Below, in pieces: positions 13,101 through 25,701 of a stretch of 46,042 nucleotides of DNA (its first letter is position 1; the number at the start of each line of letters is the position of its first letter). The translations under genes and the position numbers were made by a program. Below the pieces are notes generated by a model. The model was not told the origin of the DNA. It was given only the letters and a program-made list of their open reading frames with translations, and ran no database searches. The stretch is from Microbotryum silenes-acaulis (taxonomy: Eukaryota > Basidiomycota > Microbotryomycetes > Microbotryales > Microbotryaceae), in contig QPFY01000035.1 of the NCBI GenBank assembly GCA_003665825.1, positions 1 through 46,042 on the forward strand, in the 5' to 3' direction.

Positions 13101-16100
13101 ACTAGTCTGTGTGCTGGGAGCTTGTCGCAAGAGAAACCGGGGGATGGCAATGCGCGAACTCGGATGTGGGCTATGCGAGCGTGTGAGCGAGTCGGTGCGA
13201 AGTTTCATTCGAGGAAGCGTTCCCATTCCAGGTCTTCCGTGACCAACGATCTGCAGTACGCGGTGACACGGCATAGCTTGGTCTCATCAGCATGGGGTGC
13301 AAGTCGCAAGTGAGAGCTAAGATCGAAACAGCTCACGGTGGGCGGTCTGAGCAAGTCGTCCGAGGTCGAGCAGTTCCGGTCGCGATGGCTCAAGTGAGCA
13401 ATCGACATAGCCCGGACGCAACTGTGGGTATCTTGGAGCTTCTTATCGAGTCGTTCCAATTGGGGAGGGTGAGGATGTTGCAGTTGCTAAACGGTGTCAT
13501 GCTTGCCTTAGCCGGCTCCAGGTGACACGCCATGTGCCGGGTCGAGTAGGGTCGAGCCGCATGTACCGGGCAAGTGATGTTTCACCATGGCAGCAAGGCG
13601 TTGCGTCGTCGTGTCTTCGTGCAGTGAAAGAAAGACGAGTCGAGTCGAGTGGTACGAGGATCGGCGAATGTCGAGTCTTGGGTGGCCGAGGCAGCAGCGG
13701 CAAAGATACGAGCTTGCACCATCGTCGAATCGCACCGAGTTGAGTTTTGAGGTCAGGGCCGATCGAGAGGAGGTCGAGGTCGAGCAAAGCAAGCTTCGCC
13801 GGAAAAGTATCGATCCTCAATTGGAAAGAGTCGACAATCATTCATTCGTGAGAGCCAAAAACGGATTCGAGCGAGTTGGAGTTTAAAGAGTCGAGTTAAG
13901 CGCAGGCCGGAATCTGAGACCTGGTGGAGCGAAATAAAAGTCAGACATAAGCAAGAGGGCACAGACTTGCAACACGAGGTGTGGAAGAAGGGAAGACCTT
14001 CAGGTTGAAGGCATGCACTAACCTTTCGGACGTTTGCTCGCTTTGTGACTGCCAAACGAGTTCGTTTGCACCCAGCGAGGTGAGTGTAAGCTGCGAAGCG
14101 AGAGATGGAGCACCATGCGACGCCGATCGCAGTCCATGACCGCATGACCAGGGTTGCTGAAGCGTGTACGAACGTGCAACTTGCAGAGATGGGATGGTGA
14201 TCGCCCGTATCAAGCTGGTCGAGCCAATCTTTGAAATCGATTGAGAGTGCGAAGGATCGTCACGGTCCGATGCCGAAATCGAGCGCCGAGTGGTCCGGAG
14301 AAGCCCGAGTCGGGACTTTATCCTTCGACGTGCACAACGTAATAAGGAGTTCGAGTAAGATGTGAAGCAATGAGGAGGTGTTCCGTGGCACATCTCGGGA
14401 GCTTTGCCGTGAAGTCGATCGGGCGGAGCGATCGACGAGGTCGAAAGTCAGCGTGCAAGTCCGGTCGAATTAACCGGCAAGGAAGACGAGCGGGCATGTG
14501 GGATGTTGAGGTGCCATGAGGTGAAACGTAGCGCTCTGTGGTTTGGACAAATGACTCGACGAGCCGGACCACGCGGGCCGGCGATTGAGTGAGTCGCGGC
14601 GGGGTCGAGACAGGGTGATAGTGCTTGAGGCAATGCGGGTCTCCCATCTCGACATTGACGCACTCGTGCTTCAAACTGGTGGCGAGAGGTACCGAGGGAT
14701 GGTGATCTGCGGGCTCGAATGCTGGGCGTGCGAGCTTGTAAGCATCGCTACGAAGTTCCGTTCGAAGGAGCGCTCCTAGTCCGGGTCGTTCGTGACCAAC
14801 GGTCTACACTGTGCAGTGACGCGACAGATCTTGATCGCATCAGCAAAGAGTGCAAGTCGCAAGCGAGGGCTCCGATCGGATGGTTCACTGTGCCCTGTGG
14901 GCGGTCTGAGCCCGTCGTCGGTGGTCGAGCACGTGATCCGGTCATGACGGCTGTCAGAAAGGAAGGGCTGTCGATGTTCGAAGTATCGTCGAGTTAAAGC
15001 TCGAGTTGATCGAGCGAGGTCGAGTGGCGATTCGGGCAGGGTGGCCACATCGAGGCGGACCCATGTCAGTTGGTGCTTGATCGTCCATCGAGTAGTGCTC
15101 GATCGTCGCTTCGGTATAACCGGAGCAGGTTGCCTGGGAGATGGACGGGTCCAGCTGATCATCGGAGTGCCGAACGGTTCGAGCCGAGACGAAGCTGCTC
15201 GATGAAATGGCTCGAGTGGGGAGCCAGCCAAAAAGAGCGCCGAAGAGTCAAGCTGATCCCAAGAAAATGACAGAACTCGGGTCGAGCGAAGTCGTATTGG
15301 CGATCGTAGTATTGAATCACAAGCTCGTGGCATGGGGTGGGGGCGATGTTTGAGCAAGTCGGTGCGAAGCTGAGGATGGCGACGTGCGAGTCGGATTTAG
15401 CGCGCCAAAAATGTCGGGGCAATGCTGTGTTTCAGTGTTTGGAACGGCGTCAGTATTGAAGGGACTCGAGACGATGGAGACCCGGGTTGGAGAGGAGAGC
15501 ATACCAGACTGGGGTCCTCATTGATCGAGCTAATCCGCCGGTGTGGATGCGAAGATCACGGGATAGTGTCGAGCAGGGTGCGGCGACACAGAACAAGATG
15601 AGGTGAGGTGAATCGTATCGATAGGTGAATTGCCATAGGATTCGAGAATGGGGCGATCGTGGGGTCGGCGCTCATGATGAGTAGGTCAGGTCAGTTGATA
15701 ACAATGAGTCTATGGCGATCGAGCACGAGTGCGGTGGAAGGTCGACGGTTGAGGCGGTCGAGGAAGCCACCGCTAGGGGCGAACGAGTTGTTCCTTCGCA
15801 CGTCGTGGTGATGGGATGAGCACGGACGGGGCGGGGGCGAGATCGGGCGGAAGAGGTTTGTCAGTTCGGTCGGTTGATCGGTCGATCGGACCGAGGGTCG
15901 ATGATGGGTGCGAAGCTTCGGACGGGCATCGATCAAATGGTCGCCGAGTCGAGCAACAGATGTTCCGACAAACTCCGAGCTTGCCACGTCGGTGAGACTC
16001 GTCGAAGAGACCCGATGTGACAGCGAGTGATTGCATTCGAGCGATCGGTCGACGTTGACGACGCGAGTGAACGGTGAACGATGTGGGGGTGGCCGAGGTG

Positions 16101-16726
16101 ATCCTCACAGGCCGACAGTGCGGCAATGTGGGTCGAGTGATGTGTACATCGATGCGAGGCCTCAGGAAGGGGGACAATCATGTTGATGTTACTGATGAGG
16201 ACGTGGCATTGTGATCGCAGAGTATGGTCGTACAACTCACAGAGCGGTTCGGTGCGAAGCTCGGATGCCAGCGCGTCGGCCAACGCGCGATCTAAACTAG
16301 AGTGCTGAGCAGCAAAGACAAACATGAGGTGAGCGGATGGGGTGTGAGCTGGAAAGTATCTGAGTGAAGTACTCACCACACTCATCGGTCGGGTTACGAG
16401 AGGGCGAACGGGGCGATCGAGGCGATTGGGTGACCGAGCACGTGTCCGACCGAGGACGCTCGAGCGATGCATCGACGTAGTTAGTACGCTGCTGAAAGTG
16501 ACCACGTCCTTTCAGATCAACCTGCTCAGCGTATCTTGCTGAAGATGACGATGTTGGAGTCGTTGATAGTCGTGTCGTGCGACGTCGCACCGTGCCCGCG
16601 TGAGCCCGCACAAAGGCACACGTCGAGCGTCCGTCGAGAGTGATCGAGCTGCATCTTGCCGATTGGGTGATGTGGGGAGAGCGTTATGGTGTAGTGGTTT
16701 CAGAGCTGAGTCGAGTCGGGTCGGGC
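10161..16726. repeat. Subtelomeric repeat unit 3
   Basis: Third unit, about 1.3-1.7 kb longer than the others because a central module is present twice: the CACCGAGTTGAGTTTT landmark occurs near 12218 and 13735, and CCCGAGTCG... near 12755 and 14305. Its first ~2 kb matches unit 1 almost exactly, apart from an internal CCCTAA tract at 11078-11100. Its last ~2.8 kb matches 2330-5290 almost exactly. The middle (about 12.3-13.9 kb) is closer to unit 2, for example CTTGTCGCAAGAGAAACCG at about 8336 and 13118. The unit is therefore a mosaic. No gene is supported. Confidence 0.82.
11078..11100. repeat. Interstitial telomeric repeat (CCCTAA)~3.8
   Basis: A 23-base run of CCCTAA units lies 11 kb inside the chromosome, in the same orientation as the terminal tract. 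It sits between GGTCGATCGGCGTGCC and TCCTCGGCACCG. Unit 1 has the same two flanks (near 972 and 1018) separated by about 30 bases of non-telomeric sequence, so here the telomere repeats have replaced that stretch. This is what capture of telomere repeats at a repaired break, or fusion with a former end, would leave. Confidence 0.92.
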
Positions 16727-16790
16727 GAGTGAGTGGTGTGAGTGAAAGGAGCGTTGGCGCGCGCGCTGAAGTCGACTCGGACGGGCCTCA
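16727..16790. repeat. Start of a fourth subtelomeric unit, truncated
   Basis: GAGTGAGTGG followed by GTGAGTGAAAGGAGCGTTGG repeats the opening of units 1-3 and then stops within about 60 bp, where base composition changes abruptly. This marks the inner border of the subtelomeric array. Confidence 0.75.
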
Positions 16791-17057
16791 GACGAGGCCA
16801 CAACGACTAGTAAAATTGAGTATACTGAAAAAACAACGCAGAATAGGACAAATCAAGCCTATATAAGCCAGCTGTGATCGTGACAGAGTTGCAATAAACT
16901 TATCAACGTCTACAAGTCCTCAAGTCTGCCGTGGCTCAGCTCTAGCGATACGCCGAAGCCCGAAATGGGTTTCCCATTTCGGATCCGATCTCGGTTCAGC
17001 GCTCGGGGCTCAGGCTTACTCGGTGCACGGGGTTTCACGCTGCAATGCCATCTCGCA
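16791..17057. other. AT-richer spacer with TATA-like and AATAAA-like motifs; possible LTR remnant
   Basis: The segment has TATATAAG at about 16859 and CAATAAACTT at about 16892, then CTACAAGTCCTC. A TATA box and a polyadenylation-like signal a short distance apart are typical of a long terminal repeat of a copia element, and the next recognisable sequence downstream is a copia pol fragment. I could not match it to the putative 3' LTR at 19364, and there is no clear primer-binding site, so LTR identity is only a suggestion. Confidence 0.3.
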
Positions 17058-19820
<2,763 letters not shown>

Positions 19821-19844
19821 CAGGGCTTCGCATTAGATCAGATA
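19821..19844 (+). repeat. hAT left terminal inverted repeat
   Basis: 24 bp, beginning CAGGG, exactly complementary to 23539-23562. Followed by clustered ATCTAT words to about 19950. Confidence 0.95.
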
Positions 19845-20374
19845 GATGCCTATCTATATCTACACCTCCTATAACTATCGTTCATCTATCTATATGGCCA
19901 TAGATCATAGATGGACAGATACGCTTGGACGTAACTACGCAGATATCTAAAGCATCTGCCAGGAATACACATTGAGGAGACAGGTTGTCCATGGTCAGAG
20001 GGGTTCAAGCATATTCAAGAAGCATATCCGCTTAAGTTTCCAAGACCTTATCAAGTCATTGGCTTGGCTCCGAACGGTGGCGGTGAGACAGAGGCCGCCC
20101 TCCTGGCTACCCAAGGCCGCCCTCCCGGCTGCCCGTTGTGCCCTACTAGTTCGGTCGGCTTCTATCTCGGAAGCGAAGCAAAACATTGCCTATCTTGAAG
20201 GCATGAGGCCTGAGACCTGAGCTCCTGAAAGGAAATGGGCAAATGAGCCAGAAGATTTTGGAGTCCGCATATTGCCACTGGTCGTCTGCCGGTTTCACTT
20301 CTCCCCTTTCTAGTACCTCCCCGTCTTCTCCCTCTCTAGCTCATAAATCCCCAAACTCCTCATCTTGCTACAAC

Positions 20375-23061
20375 ATGGCTACTCCTACTGCCGCAGAAGA
20401 TCTTGTCGCCACTGTCTTCAGCACGGAGGCGGAAGCAAAAGTGTTCTACACCGAGCTTCGGTCTGCTGGCCCCGAAGACCGATTGCAAGCGAGGTGCGCC
20501 GACGTTGCTCGGCGGGCCTTCCTTTTCTCCCGGACCTCGGGAAAGTGGGATCATTTCGATGTCGTCGTGTTTCGATCGAATGGCAAATTGAAGATCCGAG
20601 CAACGTGCAAGACTCGTCCAGCCTCTCATTGCGAAACTGTTGACTTCGAGACCGCACACCAACACGGCGTATCGAACTGGAACAGGGGCATCAAACAATG
20701 CCTGGCATCCAGGGGGGAAGGGGTGAACACGGTTAGTTCGCTTGAAATAATGTTTGCAGGCTGTTACAGCAGGTCACTAAAGATTTTTCTGTCTTGTACT
20801 TTCAGAACGTGTAACCATTGCTTTCTGCTGCAATCTTCGACAATGCGTTGTTCATGTTATACATCGTTCTTCACGTTGCAATCTCGAAGGAAGCGTTCAC
20901 CCACGTAGACCCCCAACTTCAAACCTGGCTCGCCTACTCCTATCACGTCGCCAATGTGAATGCTATCCTCGGTAGTCACGACACCGTCAAGAGGCTACTC
21001 GTTCATCTACATAGGGAGCTGTCGGTTCAATTCGGCGAATTTCTTGTCAAGCGAAATCGCGGGATTCATCTGGTTATCGATGGTTGGACCGCTCCCAACT
21101 GCATCAGTGTTCTCGGGGTCGTCGTAGTGTATGAACAAGATGGCGTCGTTCATCGTCACATACTCAAGTTCATCGAGTCGAAAGGTCGCCACGGCGGGAA
21201 AGAGCTCGCAGCGTCGCTTCATGAATGCGTCGAAGAGTTCAAGATCTCGCATCTCGTTCGAACCCTCGTGATGGACAACGCCTCGAACTGCAACAAGATG
21301 GCGGTGGAGTACAAGAACCTCAATGACTCGTGGTGGGGACCCGAGATGCGAGTTCGCTGCTTCGCCCACATTCTCCAGCTAGTGATGGGCGCACTTTACG
21401 CTGCCTTTTCCATGGCCCCTGCTCGTCCGCCTACTCCTCGGGCGCGCAAGAACACGACTGGCAAACATATATCTGCTTTCGACGGTCATCCCAACGTCGA
21501 AGATGATTCGTATGCTGAAGATCAGAGGATCGACGACGAGATTGCTCAAGCTCTGTCCATTGCGACTGCCTCTGGTGACTACGACATTTCAGCATTGGAA
21601 TTTACGGTGAACAATTCGAAGACTTGCTTGAGAGAGGCTTTGGATTGGGGCGAGTCGGTCGGCATCAAGATTCAACCCATCCTTCGACGAAAATGCATGA
21701 CCATCATTCCTACGATCGCCGATTTTGCACAACACGTTTCGGGACTGAGAGTCAAATCCTCCGACAAACACAGATGGCAGCAGTCGGTCGTTGCCACCGC
21801 CAAGGACCGACCCGATTCCAAGGCGACGGAGCTTTCCCGCAAAAACGAGACGCGTTGGAACTCTATTCACCTCTGCCTTCAGAGCCATGTTCTGTTCTCG
21901 AGTGCCATCGACTACTATATGGCGCGCGACGACGAACCCTCGAACATCGTGGACAAATTCGCCCTTCCTGATGACGCACTTGATATCGTTAAAGAGCTCC
22001 TTGACATTGGCGAATACCTCAAGACCCTGACGGTTCAGTTCCAAGATGCAACGCCTCGCACTTGGGATGTCATCGCCGAGTTCGAACGAGTTGAAGGCAT
22101 GCTTGACAACAAGGCTCAAACCGCTTCTCCCATGGTGCGCATCGCAGCCAAGTCCGCTTTGATTGTTCTGGGCAACTACTACTCGAAGGTTGGCGACGAT
22201 TCGATTGCTGCATTTGGGTCGATGTTCTTTCATCCTCGTCACCATCTGCGATTCTTTCAGCGACCTGGAACTGCTTGGGCCGAAACCGATATCAATGAGA
22301 AGCAGAAGAAGCTCCATGAAATCTACAAGAAGGTGTACCTTCCTCTCTATGAGGACATCCCCGAAGCTGGTCCTCCGTCCCCGATTGATTCCGATGCTTG
22401 CTCCGACCACGATTTGTATGGTGATGAAGGAGGTGACACACAAGGCTCTCACAACTACTACGAGCCAGATGCCTTCCTCCAGTACTGGGCTAGGGGATGC
22501 GTCAGACTGAACAAGAACGACGCCTACAAGGGGTGCCCTATCAAGTATTGGGTGACACAACGTGCGATTCTAGGGCAGAAGGCTCTTGCCGAGATGGCAA
22601 TTGACTTCATCACAATTCCACCAACTGCGTGCGATGCGGAACGCGCTTTCTCCACCGGCCGCCGGACGATCAACTATATGCAGCACAGCACCTCTGCCGA
22701 ATTTCTGAACGCCAAGATGTGTCTCGGTAGCTGGGCTAACCCGACCGCTCCTATCTTCGGGGGCACCCCCGAGGGCTTCGCTCGTCATGCCCGACCCATC
22801 ATCGCAAGTGAGTTCAAATGAGAGGAGTCATGCTAGCCCCAGCTACTTGCAGCGACTGAGGACCCAATAATCTTTCTTGCAGGCAAGCTCCGTGCTCCAT
22901 CGAAGCGTGTCGTGGCAAAGAAGAGTTCTTCGGCAGTCCACAAAGCGAATAAGCGGCAGCGCCACGACGTCACTGGAGAATCCTCGCGATCGACCTCGCT
23001 CTCGCAAAATTCGCCGATTGAGGAGCTGGAACTCTCAGACACGGACGAAGAATCGTCTTGA
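20375..23061 (+). CDS. hAT transposase (three or more exons)
   Basis: Cut-and-paste transposase acting in the nucleus on the element's own ends. I chose ATG 20375 (MATPTAAEDLVATVF); the N-terminal exon has Cys/His pairs that could be a BED-like DNA-binding finger, but the match is weak. The first intron (donor near 20731, acceptor between about 20805 and 20890) is not resolved. The main exon runs to 22807 with the RNase H-like fold: HLVIDGWTAPN (first Asp), TLVMDNASNCNKM (second Asp), VRCFAHILQLV, and the C-terminal hAT dimerisation block IPPTACDAERAFSTGRRTIN. A canonical intron (GTGAGT...TTGCAG, 22808-22882) leads in phase to a last exon ending with TGA at 23061. That exon encodes a basic, Ser-rich tail with KANKRQRHD, a likely nuclear localisation signal. 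There is no internal stop in the main exon, so the enzyme may be intact. Confidence 0.9.
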
Positions 23062-23538
23062 GCGCTACCCAAGTATGCAACAGAGGAAATCTTCGTTTCT
23101 CCCATGTACATAATAAACCCTTAACAACATATTTTCTCTCTGTTTCTCTGTTTCTGCCCCTTCATAGATTTTTCAACCGAGTCCTCTAGCTTTCCCTCAT
23201 TTGCACTTGCTCTCCGTCGTCTGTCAATAGAATACAAGGCACGGCTGCCATTCTTCCACTTCGTCGAGTTTTTCTGGCGGCAGCTGGAGAGATCTTGTCA
23301 TGGCTGCAAAGGCCTTTTGTGTCGAGGACAAGGGAACAAGGGTCCGCCCTGTCATATCTATACACGCACATCTATGCATGCCTCCACACATCTGGTCATC
23401 ATCTATCAAGTGGCGTTTATCTACGTAGATATCCACTAGATATCTATCTTTCCTCTATCTGTTCTGCTGTAGATGACAGATCTATAGATAGCCCGAAAAA
23501 AGGCAAAATTATAGATAGATAAAAGATATCTACGCGCA
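23062..23538. other. hAT 3' untranslated and subterminal region
   Basis: AATAAA-like signal at about 23110 (CATAATAAACCC), followed by T/C-rich sequence and then a cluster of TAGATATCTATC/GATAGAT words from about 23390 to 23530, mirroring the left end. Such subterminal words are the usual transposase-binding sites of hAT elements. No gene seen. Confidence 0.6.
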
Positions 23539-23562
23539 TATCTGATCTAATGCGAAGCCCTG
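23539..23562 (-). repeat. hAT right terminal inverted repeat
   Basis: Exact reverse complement of 19821-19844. Ends ...GCGAAGCCCTG, directly against the LINE fragment. Confidence 0.95.
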
Positions 23563-25013
23563 CCAGTGAGTGCAGTCATTCTCCCCACCCGGGCTACAAT
23601 TCTCACCCATCTCGCCTTTGCGGACGATGCGATCGTGCTCGTCTCGTCACCGGCAGCACTCGACCTCCTGGCTGGTCTAGCCGTCGACTGGCGCTTGGCT
23701 ACGAACGGACGCTCGAACACGGCCAAGACGACCGCTCTTCCTCTCGGCTTGGGTTGGACCCAAGACGAAGGGGCTAGCGGGATCGCTACTGTGCGCGCTG
23801 GTCGGAATGCATGACGTGGGCTGGCTATCCGGTTTTCATCGACGGCAATCTCTCGCTCTTCTGGAGCACGACACTCAACCGAGCAAAGGCTCGACTGGAG
23901 GCGGCAGCGGCTCGACATGTTCCCCCACAAGCCCGAGCGATGTACGCCAACTCGTATGTCACTTCGAGGATCATCCGCTTGCTGTCTTTCAACATCCCGC
24001 CCGTCACGTTCATCGACGCTTTCGAACAAGCTCTCAGCTCCTTTGTGTGGCAAAACGACTCTTTCCGACCGGTGGCAAAGGATGCAGTCTTTCTTCGTCG
24101 CGACCTTGGGGGATTGGGCCTACTAAGCATCGAGGACATCGTCTGCTCTATGGCGATCCGATTCTGGGACTGCGTCGCTCATGGCTTCGAGCCGATCTGG
24201 GCTGCACTCGCACGACTCAGCTGAGAGCACACTTATCCGGAAGAAACGACGATTTGGTCGACATTGATTGCCTCGCCTCGCCGCGCACCCCACGCGCGGT
24301 GGACGAAGGCAATTAAGGTTGCTCGACTGACGCTGCCCCATGTGTTCCCAGAGCTCCTTCAGTCAACCGAGGTGCTATTGGTCCCACCTACTTTGCCTTC
24401 GCTACACCCACAAGGCCTGTCGGACGACGTGCGAAAGCGGCTCAAAAAGTTCGGGGCAATCATCGATCTTTACCGGCGGCGCCTGACGACAGGGGAGCCC
24501 GTGCATCTAGGACTGCAACCAGACTCGCTATTGGGAAAGCTTTGGGCAGATGTGAGTGCTTGCTCTCCAATTGGGCTTTTGTTGCCTCAGCACACCACCG
24601 TCCGATCCACCATTGGCGACCCCTACTTCCTGCGACCCTGCACCTACTCGTTCCTTGGAGCGACCCGCCCCTATACGGTCAAAGCCCTCCGCCGCTTCAT
24701 CAACGAGGTCCGCTACCCCCCGCTGGACGACGGTGTCCGACTAAAATGGCCAACAGATCTTACAAGGGAGCAGAAGCAACAGTTCTGGCTCTGGCTGAAC
24801 AGTCAATGGGCAACAGCGGTCGAAAAGGATGTTCACTGGAAGCTGATTTTCCCATTACCAACCCCGTACTGGCTTGCTCGCGAGGTCCACTCGCATCTCA
24901 AATTCCGCATCTCAGATTCCGACTTCGACGTCTGCCAGATGGCGAGCTTCTCTGGAACGGATGATGTGACTTTCCTTCTGATGGGTATCGGGCTTGGGAG
25001 TCCTCTTGCCTGA
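23563..25013 (+). pseudogene. Non-LTR retrotransposon (LINE) fragment: RT C-terminus and downstream domain
   Basis: The first piece reads LAFADDAIVLVSSPAALDLL, the FADD catalytic motif and following region of a LINE-type reverse transcriptase. A frame change near 23805-23815 leads to the thumb/post-RT region (YVTSRIIRLLSFNIPPVTF ... FLRRDLGGLGLLSIEDIV), which ends at a stop at about 24224. A third frame (24264-25013) carries the long LINE tail with GATRPYTVKALRRFINEVR. The 5' end, including the endonuclease and most of the RT, is absent and the segment begins exactly at the hAT end. 5' truncation is usual for LINEs; the frame breaks mark it as dead. The exact family (Tad1-like or other) cannot be decided here. 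Confidence 0.85.
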
Positions 25014-25444
25014 AACTCCTTCACTCTCCCTCTCTCTCTCTCTTATCGATTGTGCCTATTTTTCAAAACTATGGAATAGGAAGGGTGGTTGGGGCTCACA
25101 TTTTGGTGGTTCTGTGAATGTGAGGGCTACATAGATCCAGTGGCTTTGACTTTACATAAGTATAACCCCCCTTTTCAAGAAACATTGACTTTGCGTAGAT
25201 AATCGAATATGTGAAATCTGATCAGGCTTGATACAAAAACCAAAAAAAGGCAAACCTCGGCGCTTTTGGGGTGCGCGGAGGTTTTCACCCGACCAACTTT
25301 TCTGGATTTTTCAAATCCAATACAAAACTTCCAAAACCACAAACTCCCAATTTTTTAACCCTTCTTAAATATTCCCTCTTTGACTTGTTTGGAAATTTTT
25401 CTGAGGACCACATGCGCTATAGCGCGATAAGGTCTTGAAATGAT

Positions 25445-25481
<37 letters not shown>

Positions 25482-25490
25482 TCCCGTTAA
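25014..25490. other. LINE 3' side and spacer; (TC)n microsatellite
   Basis: T/C-rich stretch with CTCTCTCTCTC at about 25030, AT-rich sequence with AAACCAAAAAAAGGC at about 25240, and a (TC)n tract of about 15-16 repeats at 25447-25477 just before the duplicated segment begins. The pyrimidine tract could serve as promoter sequence for the gene at 25702, but copy 2 of that gene lacks it. No gene seen. Confidence 0.6.
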
Positions 25491-25701
25491 CCCGTTGGTC
25501 GCCCAGCGGTCGCCCGCCACGCGCCACAGGCAGCCTCGCCGCAACGCCCTCCGGCCTTCTGTGGCCACCTGCCGACCAGGAACTCTGCTACCCTCTCGTG
25601 CTCGTCACTCAACTGTGATCCCCTGGGGCCTTGGTAGCCCGGGCACGTGGCACGGTGGTACTCAAAGTGGTGCCCAACAGCAAAGTCCAATATCAGCCAC
25701 G

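Larger units (their letters stand above)
19821..23562 (+). mobile_element. hAT-superfamily DNA transposon, complete with terminal inverted repeats
   Basis: The element is 3742 bp, bounded by perfect 24-bp inverted repeats that begin CAGGGCTTCGCATTAGATCA, the usual CAGGG start of hAT elements. Both subterminal regions are dense in ATCTATC/GATAGAT words. One transposase gene lies inside. hAT insertions normally make 8-bp target duplications. The flanks here are TCATGTCC (left) and CCAGTGAG (right), which do not match, and the two sides belong to different sequences (copia LTR side; LINE fragment). The ends may derive from two insertions joined by recombination, or the flanks were rearranged later. 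Confidence 0.93.

Noticed and set aside
21589..22560. 323-codon minus frame inside the hAT transposase
   Set aside because: Antisense shadow of the transposase exon, whose own frame carries the conserved hAT blocks.
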